Assembly (NCBI GenBank): GCA_029891385.1
Contig: CM057230.1
Location: forward strand, 53,361,414 to 53,425,413
Direction of reading: 5' to 3'
DNA length: 64,000 nt
Source: Erythroxylum novogranatense
Taxonomy: Eukaryota > Streptophyta > Magnoliopsida > Malpighiales > Erythroxylaceae
Shown here in pieces: positions 1 to 10,768 of this stretch. Every line of letters begins with the position of its first letter. Within the stretch, counting starts at the first letter, position 1. The position numbers and the translations under genes are program-made. The notes under the pieces were generated by a model. That model saw only the letters and a list, made by a program, of their open reading frames with translations, did not search any database and had not been told where the DNA came from.

Positions 1-175
1 CATTAGTTCATGCATAACATTGACACATACTTTGCTTGAAAGTAAAAAAATCTTCCTTGTGTTTTGATCTCTGTGGGACGATACCCTTGCTTCACTATAC
101 TATAAATCAACTTAAGTAGGGGATTAAATTTGTAAGCTAATGACAACCTATCAAATTTTTGGCATCGTTTAATCT
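1..175 (+). repeat. End of 5' LTR and decayed primer-binding site of old gypsy element D
   Basis: The sequence resembles the U5 end of Athila/Tat-type LTRs (a GTGGGACGATACCCTTGCTT stretch near 73-92). It is followed near 158-175 by TTTGGCATCGTTTAAT, which looks like a decayed copy of the tRNA-Asp primer site TGGCGCCGTTGCCGGGG. The position, just ahead of a gag relic, supports this. The exact LTR end cannot be fixed because only one copy is visible. Confidence 0.5.
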
Positions 176-494
176 TTTGTTTTGAAAGTTGTATGTCTCA
201 GTCATCTAGAGAGCAACTCTTAGATTAAGAACAAGCTGACTTAGACCAATTCTACACAGATGTCTTGATTAACTCCAAACGAACACCTACCCATACACTA
301 ATGCATAATCCCATCATCCTTAGCAGCGCCATTCATTCAATCTACATTTCCAACTAAACTTTGAGAAGGAGTTACCTTTCACACATGCATAGCTCGCTGA
401 ATCATCATCAGGCATCTACATTGATCCCAATGCTTTTAGTTCATCTTTATCTCGTATTCCTGACATCAATCACATTTACCGTTGCCAAAAGGAC
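176..494 (+). other. Leader/degraded 5' gag region of element D
   Basis: Non-coding stretch between the primer-site relic and the recognisable gag. All frames are broken by stops. No host gene, RNA gene or repeat of its own was seen. By position it is the untranslated leader and possibly the decayed gag start of D. Confidence 0.45.
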
Positions 495-1026
495 ATGGAA
501 GTTACACAATAAAGGACTTTGAAGGAGCTTGTCGTTCCTCACTTGGAGAACCATCCTCTTTATATTAATGTTGAGAATGCTAACTTTGAGCTAAAACCTA
601 GTTTTATCCATTTGTTTCCTTGTTTTAACAATCTTGCAAGTGAATATCCATATGCTCATCTTAAAAAGTTCCACATGATTTGCAATGGAATGAAGTCGAA
701 ATGTATGGAGGGGGAGCAAGTCAAGCTAAAAGCTTTCCCTTTCTTTTTGAAGGGGGTAGCTAAGGAGTGGTTGTTCTCAATCCCATTTGGTTCTATAAGG
801 ACTTGGAATGACCTTAAGAGAATTTTCTTGGAAAAGTACTTCCCAACTTTAAGAGCCGTCAGCATTAGGAAGGAGATATGTGCAATAAGAGAAGCTCATA
901 GTGAATCATTGTCTGAGTATTGGGAGAGGTTCGAGAAGCTTTGCAATCAATGTCCCCAGTGCCAAATTTCTGAACAACTCCTCATTCAATATTTCTATCA
1001 GGGGTTAACTCTCCAAGATAGGAGTA
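495..1026 (+). pseudogene. Gag of gypsy element D, first part (interrupted)
   Basis: Capsid-type retrotransposon gag (Retrotrans_gag family) that would package element RNA. Visible features are an ELKPSFIHLFPCF opening, a KEWLFSIP segment, WNDLKRIFLEKYFP, and SESLSEYWERFEKLCNQCP, the usual order for Athila/Tat gag. An ATG at 495 is followed in frame by TAA at 510-512, so the likely start is already broken; from 513 the frame is open. It is cut after base 1026 by Athila element A. The same frame resumes after the 3' duplication at 17857. The ORF running on to 1070 is an artefact of reading into A's LTR. Not functional. Confidence 0.85.
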
Positions 1027-1289
1027 TGATTGAGCCAAGTTTACATTATAAATTGGCTGCATTTTCATAGCTGCTTATGCATTCATTGACTTCTAATTGA
1101 TGATTTTTTGTGCTTAAATTGGTTCCTCATACCGATCTCTTTTAATTCACAATTTGTCAGTAAATTGTCATGATTTCATACTACTTTCTTTATAATTTTC
1201 ATGAGGACAATTGATACTGCAAATTGTTATTTTTATTGCAGGAACAAAGGAGTCAACACATCAGGAAGTCAACAGTCATGAGGTCAATC

Positions 1290-1405
1290 CGCACGTCGCG
1301 ACGAGCACTTCAATCTACACGTTGCAGCGAATATTAATTTATACGTCGCTATGAACAGGCAATTCTACACGTCGCGAAGAATTTTCATTTATATGTCGCG
1401 ACATA
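1290..1405 (+). repeat. Array of CGTCGCGACG palindromes in A LTR
   Basis: About five copies of a 10-12 bp self-complementary word (core CGTCGCGACG) spaced roughly 24-28 bp, lying about 70-180 bp upstream of the TATA box. Intact near 1293, with variants near 1318, 1341, 1368 and 1392 that differ mostly at CpG positions. The 3' LTR copy (about 16605-16745) has one more unit. Function unknown; an upstream promoter element is one possibility. Confidence 0.8.
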
Positions 1406-1471
1406 CGAGCGGATATCCGAACCTTAAATGGAAAGTTTGTCTCACTGCTCTGACCCTGCCCGCACCCACCA

Positions 1472-1479
1472 TATAAAAA
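1472..1479 (+). promoter_or_regulatory. TATA box of A 5' LTR
   Basis: TATAAAAA in the context CCACCATATAAAAACC, conserved in the 3' LTR at 16811-16817. Transcription would start about 30 bp downstream, making U3 about 475 bp. Confidence 0.65.
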
Positions 1480-2521
1480 CCTTGCTATTTTTAGGTCAAG
1501 CAGACGGGGGATACGCAGACTTGGGATACGTAGGGACTGATACTCGGAGGCTGGACTACGCCTACTCGGACGATTACACTCTACTCCACCATCATTTCCA
1601 TTTCCATCATTGTCAACCACCATCACCATCATCGCCACCGCCACCGTCAATATCAATTGCCATCATGAGTATCGCTCCGTCTTTAGCAGTCGAGAGACAG
1701 ACTAGAGCCATGCGTAGCTAAGCCACATTTCCTCTTGAAGATGTAGCATTGGCTTGAGTTCACAGAAGCTTCAAAGGGGAGTAATCATATAGTGTCTGAA
1801 GTTTAGTTATATTTGTGTAAACTCTGAGTTAGAGGTTACATCGGTATAGCTAGATTAGCATTGTTATAGTTTAACCGTGTGTTGAACACTATGTTGAGAT
1901 TTGGACAAAGTGATTTGTAGAATGTTTGATGCTTAATATGTGAAGTTTCATATATGTCATTGGGTATTGCATTTACTATCTTCATCTGCCTAGTTGTGTT
2001 TGATTAAGATTGTTGTGTTTTGACCCCATTGACCGATTGCATTTGCTTGTCCAATTCTCACACTAAAGTTTTTAACAAAGATTTAAATAATGGAGTTCAT
2101 TAGTTAAATCTTTGGACCTAAAGAGTCCTTTAGGGTTGATCTTTCGAAACTTAGTGGATTGTGTCCCTGAAAATCATTTTTGAACCGTGATAGCTTGCGC
2201 CCATTTTCAAGAGGATTTTATCAATTTGATTTCTATCTGATTTTTGTTAAATGCATTATTTCCAAAATTACAAAAATATTCTTTTATACTTTTTGTCCAA
2301 TTTTGATTACTTTATCAGTTTTGACCAAAATACCAAACCCCCGTTTTATCAACTTGATTGCAATTTTTGACATTTAGGCTAGTTTAGACCTTTTTCACTT
2401 GGTTCCAATTAAGTGAGACGACCCGAGGATTGCAACCTATACTGCAATCTTGGAATTTATTATATTTGACCGGTTTCCAAGGATCGATCATAAGATCGAA
2501 TCGATAGAGCCGCGATCAAAT

Positions 2522-2538
2522 TGGCACCGTTGCCGGGG
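2522..2538 (+). other. Primer-binding site of element A (tRNA-Asp type)
   Basis: TGGCACCGTTGCCGGGG differs at one base from the complement of the plant tRNA-Asp(GUC) 3' end (TGGCGCCGTTGCCGGGG). It starts 3 bases after the LTR end, as expected for minus-strand DNA priming. Confidence 0.9.
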
Positions 2539-2860
2539 AACCAAGAAATTGGTTTACCGTCGGATAGCCATTTTCATTCATTTGAATTGTCGTTGATAAT
2601 CGGAATCATTGTTTTTGCTTGCATTTAGCATAGTTTGATTTTCACACTTGTTCATAGTATAGGTTTCATTTCCCTTTGCACAAGCATACTTCATACTTTG
2701 ATTTTGTCTCTTACTTTGCACAATTTTTCACACATACACACACATACATACATCATACACTGCATACACTCGCATTCATTGCATTTCACTTTTATCTGAT
2801 TTTGTGTGACTGTGAGAAATTTTGTTACCATTCTTTTTATTTGTGGATTGATTTTTGTGC
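2539..2860 (+). other. Untranslated leader of element A
   Basis: AT-rich sequence between primer site and gag ATG, with a short CA/TA-rich repetitive stretch near 2725-2775 (ACACACATACATACAT type). No coding signal. It probably holds the packaging region by position. Confidence 0.5.
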
Positions 2861-3811
2861 ATGCCCAGGAGAGGTAGACTTGTGCAATTCCAACCTGAAG
2901 TTGAGAGACATTTGAGGAGACCTAGGAAAGAGAGGAAAGAACAAGAGAGAAAGAGATTAGTTGAGCGAGATAGTGAGAACATGGCTGAGAATCCAAACAT
3001 TTTCCCAAATCCTGATTTTCCCGTACACCAACCTAGTAATGAGACTAATGGAGGAAATGGTGAGCATGAGAGAGTAGGAGAGAACAATGAGAACCAACGA
3101 CGTAGGACAATTAGGGAAGCAACAACTTCTGATGTGCATTATGATCCATTTACTACTGCTTACCCTAATTTTGATGTTAATTTTGAGATTAAAGGTTTGT
3201 TGATTAATTCCCTTCCTAAATTTCATGGTTTGGCAGGAGAGGATCCATATATGCATCTACAAGCTTTGACGATGATTTGCCAGAGTATGAAGCCAGTAGG
3301 AGCTACTTTAGATCAGGTGCTATGGAAGGTGTTTCATTTGTCCTTGGAAGGAAAGGCAAGAGAATGGTACATGAGTCTTTCGAGGCATGTGGCTAATGCC
3401 TATCATAGCTGGGCCAACCTGAGGAAATCATTTTTGGAGAAATATTTTCCAGCCTCCAGGACATCTTCGATGAGGAAGGAAATCTATTCAGCCCGCCAGG
3501 ATTATGATGAGTCACTGTATGACTATTGGAACCGCTTCCAAGATCTTCTGTCCAGATGCCCCCATCACAAAATTCCTGATGAACAATTGGTGCAGTATTT
3601 TTATGATGGGTTGAAGAGTCAAGAGAAAGGTATGCTAGATGCTGCATCTGGAGGATCTTTGATTGATCTTACAGCATTGGAAGCAGGGGAATTGATAAAG
3701 AAGATGGCCTTAAACCATCAACAATACAGTGTAAGAGATTCTAGAGGATTGAATGAGTTGGGAGCTTTGATAGCTCAAGCCAAGAGAATGGAAAGTCCGA
3801 AACAAAGGTAG
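2861..3811 (+). pseudogene. Gag of Athila element A (N-terminal part)
   Basis: The start was chosen at ATG 2861 (MPRRGRLVQF), since the upstream codon at 2855 is TTG. The first 80 residues are basic and hydrophilic, then comes a Retrotrans_gag domain at about residues 80-235: FHGLAGEDPYMHLQ, AREWYMSLS, WANLRKSFLEKYFP, ESLYDYWNRFQDLLSRCP, QYFYDGL. It would form the capsid. A TAG at 3809-3811 ends the ORF, but the same frame carries on with gag-like sequence, so this is a premature stop and not the natural end. There is no envelope-like ORF downstream of pol. Confidence 0.9.
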
Positions 3812-5188
3812 ATTCACGGAGAACAGATAACCTCACAGCTTGTCCCAGACATCGCTGAGTTGAAGAACTTGAATGTGCATCGCCCATCATCTTCACAGAT
3901 ATTATCGCACCCAACAGGACAATTGTGGGTCGGTGATTCACATTTCAAGTGTTTGTCCCGGAAGATATGAAGAGATGTCACCGTATCCAGAAGAGCTAAT
4001 CAGAAGTGGGACCCCTACTCCAACACATACAATGAGGGATGGAAGTCCAATCCTAGATTTGGTTGGAGGAATGAAGAGAACAGGGCTCAAAATTGGTTTT
4101 CACAAGAGGGAGGAGCTGGTACTTCCACTAGCCAGTTCCCTAATCAACAGCAAGTCCTCATGGTCCCACCAAAGGAAGACATCAACCAGCTGCTTCACAG
4201 TATGATGACTCTGATGAAGGAAGAGAGGGATTCTAATGCTAACCAGTTTAATGCTATTGCTTCTCTTATTCAACAGGATTCATCAAAGACTGCTGCAAGA
4301 TTCAATGCCTTGGAGAAGAGGATGGAACAATGGGAGACCAAGGCGGAGAACATAACTTCATATGTCACTCAGTTGTCCAACAACATGAGTGAAAATCAAG
4401 CAAAAAGCAGTGGGACTATTCCTTCAAATACTGTGATGAATTCTAAGAGTCTGAATGCAATTGCCCTCAGGAGTGGGAAGCAAGTGAGGTTTAAGCCTCA
4501 AGAAGATGAAGAGACATATGAGGATGAGATTGATAGTGAGTCAGTACCTCCACCAAAGGACAAGATTAAGAAATCAAAAAGTGTGAGGGAAGAAGAGCTT
4601 TTGAGAGAGAAAAAGCATGCTTCAAGGAACAAGGGAACTACTTCAGAGAGTTCCAATGATCAAACAGGAAGTGGAGAATCGAGCAAGCAATCCAGCAAAG
4701 GTAAGGAGGTAAGTATTCAAGACCTTCCTTTTCCAAATTCATATTTGATGAGCAAGCGCATGAATGAGAGTAAACATGAGAAAGAAATAATTGATTTGTT
4801 TGGGAAAGTTGAAGTGAATGTGCCTTTGCTAGATTTAGTGAAGAGAGTTCCAGCCTATGCAAAATATTTGAAAGATTTGTGCACCAATAAGAGGAAGTTT
4901 ACGCCAAATGAGAGAGTGCAAGTGAGCTCCAATGTGTTAGTCTTGTTTAAACCGCAGATACCTGTCAAGTATCAAGACCCTGAATCTTTCACCATCCCTT
5001 GCATCTTAGGGAAAGTGACTATAGGTAAGGCTTTGTTAGATCTGGGGGCAGCGATAAATGTGATGCCTAAGTCAGTTTATGAGGCCTTAGGAGTGAAGAG
5101 TATTAAGCCTACATCTGTTGTCCTCCAGCTATCGATAGATCATTTAGGCATCCAAAGGGTATCATTGAGGAAATCTTGGTCCAGTTAA
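3812..5188 (+). pseudogene. Gag C-terminus and retropepsin of element A
   Basis: The region 3812-4159 is in the gag frame but has a TGA near 3967 and local frameshifts; WDPYSNTYNEGW near 4000 is typical of this family. The long open stretch 4160-5188 (342 codons) has a Gln/Lys/Ser-rich, probably coiled segment, then NAIALRSGKQ, then the aspartic protease motif ALLDLGAAINVMP near 5030-5070 (catalytic Asp in DLGA, normal for Athila/Tat) followed by SVYEALG. Near 5150-5188 the protease C-terminal part jumps frame (HPKGIIEE is visible in another frame) and ends at a TAA. The protease would cut the polyprotein. Inactive as it stands. Confidence 0.88.
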
Positions 5189-7336
5189 GGGTTTAGTATT
5201 TCCTGCTGATTTTATGTGTATGATATGTCTTCCGAGGTCAGGCAGATACTTTCTTAATTCTCGGCGACCTTTTTGCGGACAGCAGGAACAATGATCAGTA
5301 TGAAGGAAGGTAAGATCACCATGGAGGTAGGTGACCAACAGGTGAGCTTTAATATGTATAAGGCAATAAAGCACCCACATGAGGATTATTCACTTTTGGG
5401 TGTGAACATGATTAATTTCGTTGAGGAAAATGCTTGCCAAAAACATGAGTCACAAAAAGATTCTTTGGATACTGGATTACATTCACTTGATCTTGGAAAA
5501 AGGTTTTCTGTCCATGTTTTAGGGAAGCAGGAGGGCATTGCCACGACCACCTACAAGGAGCCAACCTTAACGCCAGAAGAAAAAAGGAGTGATCTCTTTT
5601 CTCTTGAACTTCATAAATTGACTCCTTCTGTTGTGAAACCTCCTGAGCTTGAGCTCAAACCCCTTCCTTCAACCTTAAGGTATGCCTATCTTGAGTCTCA
5701 TGAGCGATTACCTGTAATAATTGCTAGTACCTTGTCTGACATTGAGGAAGAGAGACTCATGAATGTTTTGAGGAAGCACAAGAGAGCTATCGGGTGGACT
5801 TTAGCAGATATACCCGGCATTAGCCCAGCCATTTGCAAACACCGGATCTTATTGAGTGAAGGGTCAAAATCGGTGAGGCAACCTCAAAGAAGGCTTAACC
5901 CGCTTATCTTAGATGTTGTGAAGAAGGAAATCATGAAGTTATTAAGCGCAGGGATAATTTATCCCATTTTTGATAGTGAGTGGGTTAGCCCAATTCATGT
6001 AGTGCCTAAAAAGAGTGGAATAATAGTGATAAAAAATGATAGGGATGAGCTTATTCCTACTAGAGTGCAAAATTCGTGGCGTGTGTGTATAGATTATAGA
6101 AGATTAAGTGATGCCACAAGAAAAGACCATTTCCCTCTTCCTTATATTGGTCAAATGCTTGAAAGACTTGCGGACAAATCACATTATTATTTCTTGGATG
6201 GTTTCTCTGGATATTTTCAGGTACCCATTGCACCGGAGGACCAGGACAAGACCACATTTACATGTCCTTTTGGCACCTTTGCATATCGAAGGATGCCTTT
6301 TGGTTTGTGTAATGCCCCAGGCACTTTCCAGCATTGTGTGATGGTTGTTTTCTGTGAATTTTTAGAGGAATGTATGGAAGTATTTATGGATGATTTCACA
6401 GTTTATGGTGATTGTTTTGATGCTTGTTTGTCCAGCCTTGCAAAAGTTTTACAAAGATGCATTGAAAAGAATTTGATTTTGAACTTTGAGAAATGTCATT
6501 TCATGGTCAGTGAAGGTATCGTGCTTGGTCACTTAATTTCTAACAAGGGGATTGAAGTGGATAAAGTTAAGATTGAGGTTATATCTCCTTTGCCTTACCC
6601 TACTTGTATTCGTGACATTCGTTCATTTTTGGGTCATGCAGGATTTTACAGGCGCTTCATAAAGGATTTCAACAAAATTGCGTTACCTCTCTCCAAACTT
6701 TTACAAAAATATGAAAAATTTGAATTTGATGATTCTTACAAAAGTTCCTTCAACATGTTGAAATCAAAACTCATTTCTCCACCTATTCTAGTTGCTCCTG
6801 ATTGGAATTTACCTTTTGAACTTTCATGTGATGCATCTAATTGTGCTGTAGGAGCTATACTGGGTCAACGGGAGGAGAGGTTACCAAGAGTTATTGCATA
6901 TGCCTCGAAGACACTGGATCCAGCTCAGATCAACTATACAACAACTGAAAAAGAGCTGTTTGCAGTAGTTTTTGCTTTGAAAAAATTTAGGCAATATCTG
7001 TTAAACTCACATGTTACCATTTTTACTGATCATGCAGCTGTTCGGTATCTTCTCAAGAAACCACAATCCAAGCCTAGGTTGATACGGTGGGCATTGTTGC
7101 TCCAAGAATTTGATATCGAGATAAAGGATCGTGCAGGAGCAGCAAACCATGTGGCCGATCATTTGAGCAGGCTACCAAACGACACACAGGGAGTGGATTC
7201 TTCTGACCTTACCTGTGATTCATTTCCTGATTCAGTCCTATGTGCTTCAATTGTTAAAGAACCTTGGTATGCACATATTGTTAACTACTTAATGTCTGGA
7301 CTCACTCCTCCTTTTATGTCTCAGGCACAAGCTTAG
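5189..7336 (+). pseudogene. Reverse transcriptase and RNase H of element A
   Basis: Open from 5273 in the same frame as gag (687 codons); 5189-5272 is a frame-broken link with protease remnants. Gypsy [55 protein letters not shown], and the catalytic box [10 protein letters not shown] near 6380-6405 (the FMDDF form of Athila). The connection region [15 protein letters not shown] is followed by RNase [43 protein letters not shown] and ADHLSRL. It would copy element RNA into cDNA. TAG at 7334-7336 falls in the linker before integrase, and the same frame continues beyond it, so it is a lesion within one polyprotein. Confidence 0.93.
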
Positions 7337-8047
7337 AAGCTAAAGAGTGAAGCTCGACATTACATTTGGGATGCCCCTCATTTGTGGAGAATGTGCAGTG
7401 ACCAAGTGATCAGAAAGTGTGTGCCTCATGAAGAGTATGATGATATCATTTCGGCTTGTCATTCAATGGTTTGTGGTGGGCATTTCAGTGCAAGAAAAAT
7501 ATCTAGAAAAATCCTCGAGTCTGGTTTCTATTGGCCTACCCTTTTTATGGATTCATTTAACTTTTGTTGGTCATGTGATAAATGTCAACGTTTTGGAGGG
7601 TTAGGAAAACGACATGAAATGCCACAACAACCTCTCTTATTTTGTGAAATCTTTGATGTTTGGGGAATTGATTTCATGGGCCCATTTCCACCATCTTTTG
7701 GATTTGTGTATATCCTTTTAGCTGTGGATTATGTGTCAAAATGGATAGAGGCCATCCCCACTAGAAAAGATGATGCTCAAGCCATGTCTAAGTTTCTTAA
7801 GTCCAACATTTTTTGTCGATTTAGTATACCAAGAGCTGTGGTGAGTGATAGGGGAACCCATTTTTGTAATAGAGTCATTGATAACTTATTTTTGAAATTT
7901 GGGGTCACTCATAAAGTCTCCACTACATATCACCCACAAACCAATGGACAAACCGAAGTTTCCAACAGAGAGGTGAAGCACATTTTGGAGAAAATAGTGA
8001 AGCCATCCAAGAAGGATTGGAGCCTTCACCTCGAGGAAGCACTATAG
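7337..8047 (+). pseudogene. Integrase of element A, zinc-binding and catalytic domains
   Basis: Same frame as RT. The HHCC zinc finger is visible (ISACHSMVCGGHFS and CWSCDKCQRFG). The DDE core has Asp in VWGIDFMGPFP near 7665, Asp in AVVSDRGTHFCN near 7840 and Glu in NGQTEVSNREVKHILEK near 7955, all present. The enzyme would insert cDNA into chromosomes. TAG at 8045-8047 stands where the family has the Trp of an LWAYRTAYK motif, and the sequence after it ([11 protein letters not shown]) continues in frame. This fits a G-to-A change in a Trp codon. Confidence 0.92.
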
Positions 8048-8518
8048 GCATATCGGACTGCTTATAAATCCCCGATAGGTATGTCCCCTTACCGTTTGAT
8101 TTATGGAAAGGCTTGCCATTTACTTGTGGAATTGGAGCATAAAGCATATTGGGTAATAAAACAATGCAATATGGACTTGGAATCTTCCGGAATGGAGAGG
8201 AAGTTGCAGGTTCAAGAGCTTGAGGAATTAAGGTTAGAGGCGTATGAGCATGCCCGACTCTACAAAGAAAAAGCAAAATTAATGCATGATAAGATCATTC
8301 GGCGGAAAAGTTTCAAAGAAGGAGACAAAGTCCTATTATTCAAAGCTCGTTTCACTATTAAACATGGGACTTTCAATACTCGTTGGGAGGGACCGTATTT
8401 GGTCACGAAGGTGCACAACTTTGGCATGGTAGAGCTTCTACATGAAGGAACTGGAATAAGACTCAAAGTGAATGGCCATCTTTTGAAGCTCTATTATGAG
8501 AACCAACAACCGCCGTAA
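8048..8518 (+). pseudogene. Integrase C-terminal domain of element A
   Basis: Continues the polyprotein frame after the [26 protein letters not shown], a basic helical segment ([20 protein letters not shown]), then the GPY-type module [11 protein letters not shown] and [10 protein letters not shown], ending at TAA 8516-8518. There is no chromodomain, in agreement with a non-chromovirus clade. ATG at 8081 is internal and probably not a start. Confidence 0.9.
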
Positions 8519-10138
8519 ATCTCAGGTTTTTCGTCTCCTTCACTTGTTTCTTTACTTTTTGCGCTTCGCATTTACTATTTGTCTTAACAAGTTTGGGGGA
8601 GAGCTAGTTAGATAAATAATTTCTTTTGTTTTCCTTTCATTTTCCAATAATACCTTCTTAGTTCCTTCATGAACTTCTATGCATTTGAGCTTCATCTACA
8701 TTTTCATTGAGGACAATGTGTGCTTTAAGTGTGGGGGAGTTGTTTCCCCATTTATCCTCCATATTGCATGACTGTTGACACTGTGATTATGAATTGTTGG
8801 CCAATTGGTGCATTATGTCGATTAACTTGGTGCATTTTACATCTTTTTGTCATTCTGCATCTCTTCGCCGCAATGAGTGATCACACGTCACGGCGAAGCT
8901 ATTCTTTCGAGTGTGTATACGTCGTGACGTCCGCATGTTACGACGTCTGCATCAGCACGCCGCGATGTCACATGTATGCATGAATGACTTGTGCTTCATT
9001 TTCCCATTTTTCTATTCGATCAAACATTTTCTGCACTGGATCTTTGTGGCTGTTGTGTTCAAAGTTGTTACTAGTTTCAAAATGATGCTTGATGTTTTTG
9101 AAAACACCTCCCATTCTTTTAATAATAGTTGGAATTGGCAAAAATTTTGCTCTTCATGTTTTCAAAACACAGTGAATGGAAGTATTCTAACAAAGTAGCA
9201 TTTTAAGTTTTTGAGACATGAGATTGTTCATAGAGATTATACCCTTGTTGGAAGGATATTTGAGCCAAAAATTTTCTTTTATCTTTGTCTGCATCTGCTT
9301 ATTTCATTCTCCTCTAGAACTTGTTTTAATTTTACTTGAAGCTTAATGGATCTGGATTTTGTTGATATGATAGAGGCGTTTCTTCCTCAACCCATTTTCC
9401 TAAACACAGTCCCTTACATATTTATCCTTTGCTAGCCCATTGAGCCTTCTTGTTATGAGCATTCGCATTCATATTTTTACGTGTCATTAGTTATTTTGCT
9501 TTAAAAAAAGGTTCCAAAAAGGGGACAAAAGTGTTTTTCAATTCAAAAATTAAAAAAAAAAAAAGGAGAAAGAAGAAAAGCAAGATCAATAACAATTTAT
9601 GCAGTATATATATTGCATAATTATAAAAAATAAAAAATAAAATATGCATTCAGTTTATGCATACATTTAGTTTCAGAAAACTATTGACATCAGCTCTTTG
9701 TTTAATGCATGTGCTCATACTATTCTTTCTTTCTTTCACCTTATCCATTCATTTAGCCTACCATACATTACATACCTAAAAGTCCTCTTGATCTTTAAAA
9801 TAATAGTTCTTGTGGTGGAGAAATAGAATTGACACAAGCCTATGGTAGGAGATGGAATAAGCAGACTGAGAGCAACAATATCCCTAGACACAAGTGAGCT
9901 GAGCATATACACTATATCCCGAGTGATTCTCTTTTGTTCAATCTCTTGTGCTTGAATTCTTTCAATGTTTGTTTTATTAGGACTCTTTCACTTTTCTGTG
10001 GTTGATTTCTGAGGAAATGAATTAAGTTAATTTCCTTTTATTGTTTTGAGCATGGCAGATATTTTCTTTCACTCTTGTATTCTTTTTGACTCATGTAAAC
10101 TTTGTCCAGGAGTACAAAGGTCTAAGTGTGGGGGAATT
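8519..10138 (+). other. Post-pol non-coding region of element A with two internal polypurine-like tracts
   Basis: 1.6 kb between the pol stop and the 3' LTR. ORFs of 84 and 95 codons (8729-9198) show no envelope features. G-rich tracts AAGTTTGGGGGAGAG (about 8589) and TAAGTGTGGGGGAG (about 8727) closely resemble the true tract at the 3' LTR. A second cluster of CpG palindromes (variants of CGTCGTGACG) lies at about 8885-8970. An A-rich stretch is at 9548-9566. Confidence 0.75.
10124..10138 (+). other. Polypurine tract of element A
   Basis: AAGTGTGGGGGAATT immediately before the 3' LTR (TGATTGAGCC at 10139). It would prime plus-strand DNA synthesis. Confidence 0.9.
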
Positions 10139-10326
10139 TGATTGAGCCAAGTTTACATTATAAATTGGTCGCATTTTCATAGCTGCTTATACATTCGTTG
10201 ACTCCTAATTGATGATTTTTTGTGCTTAAATTGATTCCTCATACCGATCTCTTTTAATTCACAATTTGTCAGTAAATTGTCATGATTTGATACTACTTTC
10301 TTTATCATTTTCATGAGGACAATTGA
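10139..10326 (+). repeat. 3' LTR of element A, first part
   Basis: Matches 1027-1214 of the 5' LTR almost base for base, then is cut by element B. The last five bases (ATTGA, 10322-10326) are the target duplication repeated at 16525-16529. Confidence 0.95.
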
Positions 10327-10768
10327 TGTAGCACCCCACTCCCACCAGACCTGAACCCAATATCGATGGTGATATCCGAGCTCGCGACCCGCGAGGGTGG
10401 CATGCTAGAGCAGTCAATTCAGTTTAAAAACTCATTATGACATTTTTCTTTTTGAAAACAGTCGAGTGCGCGGAAATAAATAAACGATTCGGGCCCGCGA
10501 TACCAAAACATTTTCAATCAAAACACTCCTTCAACATTCAATTCTCAATGCAATATTAATCAGTTGGGGGCCCTCTATAATAATAGTACAATTCTGTGGA
10601 AATACAAATTTACACATAAATCAGAAAGACTAAAATGCAGACATGAAACTGATCCCGACCTGAACTCTGACTTGCTTGCTGTAATCATACTCCCGTTTGT
10701 CTAACAGGGTACTCGCCAAATCCTGAAAAATAATTGCAATGTTGGGTGAGTTTGCGAACTCAATGAGA
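10327..10768 (-). repeat. Truncated 3' LTR of element B
   Basis: Homologous to 13546-13984, up to the palindrome GAGTTTGCGAACTC and TGAGAAA. Beyond it the match stops abruptly and no polypurine tract is present. The start of this LTR, the tract and probably part of the interior were lost in one internal deletion. The outer end and duplication are intact. Confidence 0.85.

Larger units (their letters stand above)
1027..2518 (+). repeat. 5' LTR of Athila element A
   Basis: 1492 bp, beginning TG and ending CA. It matches the 3' LTR (10139-10326 plus 16530-17856) closely, with scattered substitutions and a few indels, the clearest being one extra palindrome unit of about 24 bp in the 3' copy. 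The 97- and 105-codon ORFs inside it appear in both LTRs but overlap the promoter region and show no protein family. Confidence 0.93.

Noticed and set aside
1339..1721. 97- and 105-codon ORFs present in both Athila LTRs
   Set aside because: They overlap the palindrome array and TATA box on opposite strands, are conserved only because LTRs are duplicates, and match no family.
8729..9198. Possible envelope-like ORFs after Athila pol
   Set aside because: 84 and 95 codons, overlapping frames, no convincing signal peptide plus membrane anchor arrangement, and they overlap the polypurine-like tract region.
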